NCBI GenBank assembly: GCA_016840385.1
Contig: JAEOSL010000037.1
Coordinates: forward strand, 1 to 29,188
Length of the DNA stretch: 29,188 nucleotides
Direction: 5' to 3'
Source of the DNA: Candidatus Thorarchaeota archaeon
GTDB taxonomy: Archaea > Asgardarchaeota > Thorarchaeia > Thorarchaeales > Thorarchaeaceae
Below, in pieces: positions 23,890 to 29,188 of this stretch. Under the pieces are notes generated by a model. The model was not told the DNA's origin. It ran no database searches and saw nothing but the letters and a program-made list of their open reading frames with translations. Within the stretch, counting starts at the first letter, position 1, and each line of letters opens with the position of its first letter. The translations under genes and the position numbers were made by a program.

Positions 23890-24013
23890 AACTTGTTCTT
23901 TTCAGAGACTGTTCATAGATGACTTTTCCGCTCTGGGCGTTTTTTCCCCATATTGACTTAGACAGACATTGATTAATACCAGCAATACTGGGAGTTGATT
24001 GGAGCTCCCAACA

Positions 24014-25186
24014 ATGAAACCACTCGCAGATGGAATGAATAGAATCCTCAGTGAAGGTGCCCTTACCGTACTCAGGGAAGCTAAGGTCCTTGAAAACAAA
24101 GGTAGGTCGATTCTACACTTCGAGATTGGACAACCTGATTATCCCACTCCAGAACATATCAAGAGCGCAGGAATACAGGGGATCACGGATAACTATACAC
24201 GCTACACTGTAACCGAGGGAATTCCAGAGTTCGTTCAGGCAATTCAGAAAGAGGTTGAAACTACAAGAGGATATACTCCGGAACTGGATCAGATACTATC
24301 CCTTCCAGGAGGAAAACCGGGGATCTATCTCAGTATGATTAGCACGGTCAATCCTGGTGAAGAAATAATCTTCCCAGACCCGGGATTTCCAACGTATGGT
24401 TCTCTCAGTCAGTATATTGGTGCAAAGTCCATTCCAATCAAACTAAAGGAAGAGAATCGATTCCGTTTGGACCCTGTAGATATCGCAGAGAATATCTCGG
24501 AGAATACCAAACTCATAATTTTGAACTCTCCACAGAATCCTACAGGGAGTGTAATGACTAAGTCAGAATTAGAGCATGTTGCAGAAATTGCGAGAGAGTA
24601 CGATTGTTTCGTTCTTTCAGATGAGATATACTCGAAGATTATCTACGATGCAGACTTTCATTCTGTCACGTCTGTTGATGAAGCAAGTGAACGATCAATA
24701 CTACTAGACGGATTCTCAAAATCTCATTCTATGACTGGATGGAGGTTAGGATATCTAGTAGGTCCAGTAGCCTTGATTCAGAAAATAAGTACCTTAGTTG
24801 TGAACGCATTCACCTGTACATCAGAGTTCATTCAAAGGGCAGGGATTGCAGCACTTACAGGTCCTACGGACCATCACGAAGTAATGATGAATGCATTTCG
24901 AAAACGTCGTGAGGTTATTGTCAATGGATTGAATGATATCCCCGGTGTAACCTGTCAAATGCCCGATGGTGCTTTCTATGCATGGCCAAATATCAGTGGC
25001 ACGGGCTTATCATCAGAGGAACTGGCGCATTACCTGTTGCATGAGGCAGAGATTGCATGTCTTCCAGGAACTGCGTTTGGTCCGGGAGGCGAAGGATACT
25101 TACGTTTCTCATATGCTACGTCAAGTGAAATAATTTCAGAGGCAATCCCATTAATCAGACAAGCTATTGAGAGACTGGAAAAATGA
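24014..25186 (+). CDS. PLP-dependent aminotransferase, class I/II
   Basis: This 390-aa fold-type I aminotransferase resembles aspartate/aromatic aminotransferases. It has FEIGQPDYPTPEHI at the N-terminus, NSPQNPTG, LSDEIYSKI, the PLP lysine K236 in DGFSKSHSMTGWRLGY, and a C-terminal arginine in YLRFSYA that binds the substrate carboxylate. ATG 24014 has GGAG 8 bases upstream; TTG 23999 in frame is an alternative adding five residues. Its stop overlaps the grpB-like start (ATGA). The neighbouring AsnC-type regulator suggests amino-acid-dependent control. Confidence 0.92.
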   Translation: MKPLADGMNRILSEGALTVLREAKVLENKGRSILHFEIGQPDYPTPEHIKSAGIQGITDNYTRYTVTEGIPEFVQAIQKEVETTRGYTPELDQILSLPGGKPGIYLSMISTVNPGEEIIFPDPGFPTYGSLSQYIGAKSIPIKLKEENRFRLDPVDIAENISENTKLIILNSPQNPTGSVMTKSELEHVAEIAREYDCFVLSDEIYSKIIYDADFHSVTSVDEASERSILLDGFSKSHSMTGWRLGYLVGPVALIQKISTLVVNAFTCTSEFIQRAGIAALTGPTDHHEVMMNAFRKRREVIVNGLNDIPGVTCQMPDGAFYAWPNISGTGLSSEELAHYLLHEAEIACLPGTAFGPGGEGYLRFSYATSSEIISEAIPLIRQAIERLEK

Positions 25187-25722
25187 CGAGAGAGGTTCGT
25201 GTCGTACCTTATGATAGTAATTGGCCAGTACAATATGAGCACGAAGTAATCAGAATCAAAGGTATACTTGAGAAGGAAATTGTGTCAGCACATCATATTG
25301 GGAGTACATCCATTCCGGGTATGAGTGCAAAGCCTATCATCGACCTACTCCTTGAGGTGAAAGAGATCGCAAAGATTGATGATTACAACAATGAAATGAT
25401 AGAATTAGGTTATGAACCTCGTGGAGAACTCGGATTACCAGGTCGCAGGTATTTCAGTAGAGAGGAACCTAAAGACGTTCGAACCCATCACGTCCATGCG
25501 TATCAATCTGACAATATCGAACTGGAGCGACATCTAGCGTTCAGAGATTTCATGATAGCACATCCAGATGATGCAAAAATCTACGCAGAGTTGAAGATTG
25601 TTCTCGCTAGACGATTTCAGTGGGATGTTGATGGATACATTTCAGGAAAACATCTTTACATGGAAAGAATGGAAAATGTTGCATTGGATTGGTATAGATC
25701 ACGGGATACATACGAGAAGTGA
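25183..25722 (+). CDS. GrpB family protein (nucleotidyltransferase-like)
   Basis: This 179-aa protein belongs to the GrpB (UPF0157) family, related in fold to nucleotidyltransferases. Signature elements are VVPYDSNWPVQYEHE, HHIGSTSIPGMSAKPIIDLL (GSTS with the acidic pair IIDLL) and HVHAYQSDNIELERHLAFRD. The biochemical role is not established. The ATG overlaps the aminotransferase stop by 4 bases, so the two are translationally coupled and may act together. Confidence 0.9.
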   Translation: MTREVRVVPYDSNWPVQYEHEVIRIKGILEKEIVSAHHIGSTSIPGMSAKPIIDLLLEVKEIAKIDDYNNEMIELGYEPRGELGLPGRRYFSREEPKDVRTHHVHAYQSDNIELERHLAFRDFMIAHPDDAKIYAELKIVLARRFQWDVDGYISGKHLYMERMENVALDWYRSRDTYEK

Positions 25723-25754
25723 AACGTATTCCTGATGTGGCTTACGGAACGAAT

Positions 25755-26105
25755 CTATGTTCTTGGAGTTTTGAGAATCTCAATTTCATCTTCTAGGTTT
25801 GTAACTCGCTCATTCATTTCTAGTAGGGTGTTGAGCAAGACTGAAACTAGGTACCCATAGTTCACAGCATACTTGTTATCATCACGATCAATAATACTGG
25901 CTTCTTCAAGTCGTCTTGCAGCATTAGTGATGGATTGTTTTGATACACTTCGTTTATTCATTAATAGGTCCACAGATTTTCTGACTTCCCGAGGTTCAAC
26001 AGGCTCGCCTTTTAGATTACTGAGTAAACTATGAAGAACCATCAAACCAGCAGTCATTCTGGGGTTGGTTAGTTTTACAAAAGCCACATCAAGATCTAGT
26101 ACCAT
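25755..26105 (-). CDS. winged-helix-like protein with C-terminal coiled coil
   Basis: This 116-aa protein has a central part with a winged-helix pattern (EPREVRKSVDLLMNKRSVSK, then QSITNAARRLEEASIIDRDD and NKYAVNY) and a C-terminal heptad helix (LNTLLEMNERVTNLEDEIEI) probably for dimerisation. It is likely a DNA-binding regulator. The start ATG is 26103-26105. The upstream intergenic DNA, shared with the divergent TraB-family gene, holds two AAACGTTT sites it could bind; that link is inference. Confidence 0.65.
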   Translation of the reverse strand: MVLDLDVAFVKLTNPRMTAGLMVLHSLLSNLKGEPVEPREVRKSVDLLMNKRSVSKQSITNAARRLEEASIIDRDDNKYAVNYGYLVSVLLNTLLEMNERVTNLEDEIEILKTPRT

Positions 26106-26138
26106 AGGTCTCTCCTACACGCAGGTGTGTGTAATTAC

Positions 26139-26229
26139 AGTAAACGTTTGTTCTGTGAAAAAGCTTCTGATTATTCTCTTAGTCTTGATTGAGAGGTGTC
26201 TATTCAGACCACAATTGGTAAACGTTTAC
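26139..26229. promoter_or_regulatory. two AAACGTTT palindromic sites in a divergent intergenic region
   Basis: A perfect 12-bp palindrome GTAAACGTTTAC lies at 26218-26229, and a near copy AGTAAACGTTTG at 26139-26150. The centres are 79 bases apart. Both fall between the divergent winged-helix and TraB-family genes, fitting paired operators that could loop. AAACGTTT-centred palindromes are bound by several dimeric regulators, and none can be named here. Confidence 0.5.
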
Positions 26230-26280
26230 TGGAATTGGGGTGCTGGCACAAAGAACATATCTAGGTTATGTATCCATATC

Positions 26281-26973
26281 GTGAGAGTGAATGTGGTGGG
26301 TAATCAACTTGATAGGGTTGTATTTGTCGCGGTTATACATACAGACCTAGAGAGTGTTGAAGAGGTTCGAAGGGTCATCCGAGAAGTCAAGCCTGCCGTT
26401 GTTGCTGTAGAATTAGATCATGAGCGATATGAACATCTATCAAATCCAAGTTCTCAAGATGAAATGCCTACTATGCCAGTGACAGGAGACACTGCACAAG
26501 ACCTGATGCAACAACTTGCTATCATGGAACAAGCCCTTGGTGGGATAACTGGTTCCAATGTCGGTGATGAAATGATGGCAGCAATTGAGGAAGGTCGTGC
26601 AATCAATGCGAAGATTGCTCTGGTTGATAGACCAATGAAAGCAACCGTTCAAGCTATGATGAGGGTACCTCTGGATGAGCTATATGGTTTGACCAACATG
26701 CTCCCTGATGCTACTAAAGATATTGAGGAAGGAGGGGCTTTCGACCTCCTAGACATGTTGAAGCAAGATGGAGCTGTTGATGATATCTTAGAACAATTTC
26801 GTTCCGAGTTTCCAGGACTAACAAAGGTCTTGATTGAAGAGAGAGACCAGTTTGTAGCAAATGCACTACATTTCATTTTGAGTGATGTTCAAGGACAGAT
26901 AGTTGCGGTTCTTGGAGCCGGCCACATTCAAGGAGTGAAATCAGTCCTTCAAGAATTATTTTCTGAAGATTAG
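26281..26973 (+). CDS. TraB family protein
   Basis: This protein of about 230 aa belongs to the TraB/PrgY (GumN-related) family. DRVVFVAVIHTDLESVEEV corresponds to the conserved N-terminal histidine block, VVAVELDHERYEHL to the glutamate block, and VLGAGHIQGV to the C-terminal GxGH motif. The family is metal-dependent-protease-like, but its function in archaea is unknown. No ATG precedes the first strand; a cluster of in-frame GTGs (26281, 26287, 26293, 26296) holds the start, and 26281 is a guess. Typical TraB proteins have C-terminal membrane spans, which this one lacks. Its stop overlaps the hypB stop. Confidence 0.82.
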   Translation: MRVNVVGNQLDRVVFVAVIHTDLESVEEVRRVIREVKPAVVAVELDHERYEHLSNPSSQDEMPTMPVTGDTAQDLMQQLAIMEQALGGITGSNVGDEMMAAIEEGRAINAKIALVDRPMKATVQAMMRVPLDELYGLTNMLPDATKDIEEGGAFDLLDMLKQDGAVDDILEQFRSEFPGLTKVLIEERDQFVANALHFILSDVQGQIVAVLGAGHIQGVKSVLQELFSED

Positions 26974-27626
26974 AAACCCAGAGTATCAACTAACTCTGGA
27001 ATACCGATTCCAGTTTTGGAGCTAACTTTGTGAACAATAAGATTTGCATCTACTTCTCGGATATCTTTCACCAACGCATCGATATCAAACTCTAACACTT
27101 CTGCAAGGTCGATTTTATTGATGACAACCATGTCGGCTCTCTTGATTGTAAGTGGATGTTTCTGGACCATATATGGACCCTCAGTTACACTGACAACTAC
27201 AATTTTCTTATCAGCTCCAAGGGAGTAACCAGCTGGGCAAATCAAATTTCCAACATTCTCAATGAAGACAACATCGTAGTTTGAGAGATCAACATCATTG
27301 AGAGCAACACGAATCATCCTTGCATCAAGATGACAGGCGGTACCAGTATTGATTTGGACTGTATCAACACCATGAGAACCAACTCTATCAGCGTCAATAT
27401 TCGTGGCCAAGTCTCCAGCTATCATGAGAATTCTATGTTGTTCACGCAGATTCTCACACAGAGCCTCAATCAACTGAGTCTTTCCTGTTCCGACAGAACC
27501 CATGATATCAATGACTGTAATCTCGTGTTTCTTGAAGAGAGTTGCATTCAGTGCCGCTGCATCCTCATTGGCACCGAACAGATCTTGACGAATATCGATA
27601 TTCACGGTTTTATGTTGGTCAGTCAT
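26970..27626 (-). CDS. hypB: HypB, nickel-inserting GTPase for [NiFe] hydrogenase maturation
   Basis: At 218 aa this is the normal archaeal HypB size. The P loop is GSVGTGKT (residues 43-50). The metal-binding C98-H99 and C130 lie in NTGTACHLDA and FIENVGNLICP, and the G4 motif is NKID. HypB works with HypA to place nickel in [NiFe] hydrogenase. It lacks the N-terminal Cys motif and His-rich tract of some bacterial forms. It lies 6 bases after the ECF-S-like gene on the same strand, suggesting one transcript and a nickel connection. No hydrogenase gene is in the window. Confidence 0.95.
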   Translation of the reverse strand: MTDQHKTVNIDIRQDLFGANEDAAALNATLFKKHEITVIDIMGSVGTGKTQLIEALCENLREQHRILMIAGDLATNIDADRVGSHGVDTVQINTGTACHLDARMIRVALNDVDLSNYDVVFIENVGNLICPAGYSLGADKKIVVVSVTEGPYMVQKHPLTIKRADMVVINKIDLAEVLEFDIDALVKDIREVDANLIVHKVSSKTGIGIPELVDTLGF

Positions 27627-27632
27627 ATTCTA

Positions 27633-28193
27633 CTAGCCTTCTTGTTCATCTAGTTCTTGGATTTCAACTTCAGAGTATAGGTAATGCCCAACGATAGGGC
27701 GAATGAGTGTCCGTTCAACAATGATTGCTACCACTGCCCATAGAAACCCTTGAGCCATGTCAATAGATGCGACAAACAAATTGGCTACAAAAGGTACGCC
27801 AATGGCAGCGAATAAGGTCATTGAAGGAATTAACCCACCAATTATCCCCGCACCTAGTACTACTAGTATGTTGTATTTGATCGTATCACGCTTTGCAAAA
27901 TAGATTGCATAACCTCCTCCGATTCCCAGAAAGAGATTACCGAATAGTGTAAGAATCGATAAACTACCGCCTGCTAAAGCACCACCAAGTCCAACAGCAG
28001 TACCAGCAATTATCCCACCAGGAATTCCTCCAAGAACTCCACCTAGAATCGAAAACAAAAATCCAGGTGTTAGTTCAACTAAATCAGGAACTACTGGAAT
28101 TTGTATCGCGAAACGAACAATCATTCCAAGAGCTGCAATCACTGCAATAGTTGTCAGAGCAACAGTATTCCGTTGAATTGGTACAAATGACAT
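27633..28193 (-). CDS. ECF transporter S-component-like membrane protein
   Basis: This 186-aa protein has about five or six hydrophobic segments and glycine-rich turns (FLFSILGGVLGGIPGGIIAG, NLFLGIGGGYAIYFA). The overall size and the opening NTVALTTIAVIAALGMIV resemble substrate-binding S components of energy-coupling-factor transporters. The ligand is unknown; adjacency to hypB makes a nickel-linked role possible, but the NikM start motif (MHxPDG) is absent. The start is ATG 28191-28193, chosen because GGAGAG lies 5 bases upstream. It follows the HTH regulator by 24 bases and precedes hypB by 6. Confidence 0.7.
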   Translation of the reverse strand: MSFVPIQRNTVALTTIAVIAALGMIVRFAIQIPVVPDLVELTPGFLFSILGGVLGGIPGGIIAGTAVGLGGALAGGSLSILTLFGNLFLGIGGGYAIYFAKRDTIKYNILVVLGAGIIGGLIPSMTLFAAIGVPFVANLFVASIDMAQGFLWAVVAIIVERTLIRPIVGHYLYSEVEIQELDEQEG

Positions 28194-28217
28194 AGAAACT
28201 CTCCTCAATATGTGAGA

Positions 28218-28595
28218 TTACTGAGTCGTTTGCGACCAACTCTCTTTCAAGAAGCTTTTGGTTGCTGTGTACCACTCTTCAAGCTGAATCAAGATTTGGT
28301 CCCTGACAACTTCTGATTTTTCAGCACTGTATTCGTAAAAATAACCACCACGTTGAATCTTGTGCGTATCTCGCTTGGCAAGCCCCTTTGTATGTAATTT
28401 GTTCAGTACTCTTTGAACAGTGCTTCGATCTTTGCTAATGCGCTCTGCTATCTGTTCTACAGTCTTTGGACCGGATATCAGTGAAAAATAAACATCAAGT
28501 TCACTGTTTCGCAAGCCAAAGGCACAACAGAGTAAATCGGAGGGTTTGTCAAAGCTTTTGTTGAATAGTCCCACCATCGGATTTCGAGCGCTCAT
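28218..28595 (-). CDS. TrmB/MarR-like winged-helix transcriptional regulator
   Basis: This protein of about 125 aa has the winged-helix pattern LRNSELDVYFSLISGPKTVE, QIAERISKDRSTVQRVLNKL and HTKGLAKRDTHKIQRGGYFY, typical of TrmB/MarR-like archaeal regulators, followed by a C-terminal helix for dimerisation. Start: ATG 28595 fits a leaderless mRNA from TTATTTT around 28618-28624; an in-frame ATG at 28607 is also possible. It is first in a likely operon with the ECF-S-like gene and hypB, and divergent from the gene at 28710. Confidence 0.8.
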   Translation of the reverse strand: MSARNPMVGLFNKSFDKPSDLLCCAFGLRNSELDVYFSLISGPKTVEQIAERISKDRSTVQRVLNKLHTKGLAKRDTHKIQRGGYFYEYSAEKSEVVRDQILIQLEEWYTATKSFLKESWSQTTQ

Positions 28596-28709
28596 GATTC
28601 TTGTCATGAAAATCAATCAAAATAAGGGTTGTGTAAAGACTATGCACAAGCGTTTTGGTATAATACTTCGGTTCAAATGGTTATTCAACAGAGTCTAGGT
28701 GGGGTACCT

Positions 28710-29168
28710 ATGGTGGAATTCAGTCAATTTCGCAACAATCATGACCATGATCCAAGGGAACGGCGAGAAACCCTTGACTCACGGGTTCAACCAATTAACC
28801 TTGCACCATTGAAGGGAGCAATTGATGCAGACCCAGTTCGATTGAAAGTTCTGAAGGTACTTGTGGAAGATGGAGAGTGGGTCACTACTGCAGACCTCTT
28901 GAGAGCTGCACGTCATGTAAGGTCGATTGTTGGTGCGGTCACTATCGGAACAATTCTGAATGGCATGAACGAATTGGTTTCATCACGACTGATTATTAGC
29001 AGAACATCACTAACATCTGGAATCGATTGGGCAGAGTGGAGAATCAATCCAGACTGGCTTGTGCCAACACGTAAACTACTGCAGATGATGAGCAGACCCA
29101 AGTTTCAACCAGCGACTCATGAAGATTTTGAGGGAAAGGTAGATCGACTTTTAGGGGACACAACATAG
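28710..29168 (+). CDS. winged-helix-like hypothetical protein
   Basis: This 152-aa protein has an N-terminal hydrophilic, charged region (RNNHDHDPRERRETLDSRV) and a core resembling a winged helix (DPVRLKVLKVLVEDGEWVTT, then GAVTIGTILNGMNELVSSRL, wing, WAEWRINPDWL). It may bind DNA. The start is ATG 28710, with GGTGGGG 6 bases upstream; the frame is open further upstream, to 28629, but without a good ribosome site. It is divergent from the HTH-ECF-hypB operon and may share its promoter region. No family name recognised. Confidence 0.6.
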   Translation: MVEFSQFRNNHDHDPRERRETLDSRVQPINLAPLKGAIDADPVRLKVLKVLVEDGEWVTTADLLRAARHVRSIVGAVTIGTILNGMNELVSSRLIISRTSLTSGIDWAEWRINPDWLVPTRKLLQMMSRPKFQPATHEDFEGKVDRLLGDTT

Positions 29169-29188
29169 AGCCTACTCATTTTCGAGTA

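Noticed and set aside
26065..26280. Upstream extension of the TraB-family frame
   Set aside because: It overlaps the divergent winged-helix gene and the palindromic operator region, and the residues do not resemble the family.

Overview
This is archaeal DNA. It encodes archaeal/eukaryotic-type information proteins (a translation factor 5A with the hypusine loop, and a Nob1-type PIN/zinc-ribbon nuclease). Start sites carry TATA boxes about 25-30 bases upstream, two tRNA genes are intron-containing with encoded CCA, and there are several AsnC/Lrp-type regulators. A large SNAP-like helical-repeat protein would fit an Asgard archaeon such as a Thorarchaeia member, but that assignment is inference and I cannot prove the lineage from this window.

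Left part (1-7.5 kb): the start of a flavoprotein, a small unknown gene, a Gfo/Idh/MocA-type oxidoreductase lacking the usual catalytic lysine, a SNAP/TPR-like protein followed by a YjbQ-family protein, a minus-strand NAD kinase-Nob1 pair, then aIF5A and a small Lrp-type regulator. A short segment at 7.48-8.21 kb holds one membrane-protein gene between a tRNA-Leu(CAG) gene and a 19-base copy of that tRNA's 3' end.

Middle part (8.2-19.8 kb): a nickel uptake module. One polypeptide fuses the NikM/CbiM, PDGLE (CbiN-like) and CbiQ parts and overlaps the ATPase gene by 4 bases. A NikR gene is divergent, and the shared intergenic DNA carries repeated GTGTTACT half-sites. Next come a metallophosphoesterase, a small membrane protein, an M1-like metallopeptidase, a QueG-like iron-sulfur protein, a helix-hairpin-helix protein, a luciferase-like F420/FMN oxidoreductase, an S9 serine peptidase and a PH-domain membrane protein. 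A shared 23-base dyad lies just upstream of the TATA regions of both the oxidoreductase and the peptidase.

Right part (19.8-29.2 kb): a second tRNA-bracketed segment runs from a 30-base copy of the tRNA-His 3' part to a complete tRNA-His(GTG) whose T loop is split by a 30-base intron. It carries a membrane-anchored coiled-coil/transglutaminase-like protein with tyrosine heptads and a small exported protein. Beyond it are a candidate structured RNA, a 45-residue basic protein, a two-headed AsnC-type regulator divergent from an aminotransferase-GrpB pair, a winged-helix protein, a TraB-family protein, and an apparent operon of HTH regulator, ECF-S-like membrane protein and hypB.

The linking themes are nickel handling (transporter, NikR, HypB) and two small segments bracketed by displaced tRNA 3' ends, neither carrying a recombinase. 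No CRISPR array, rRNA or transposase was seen.
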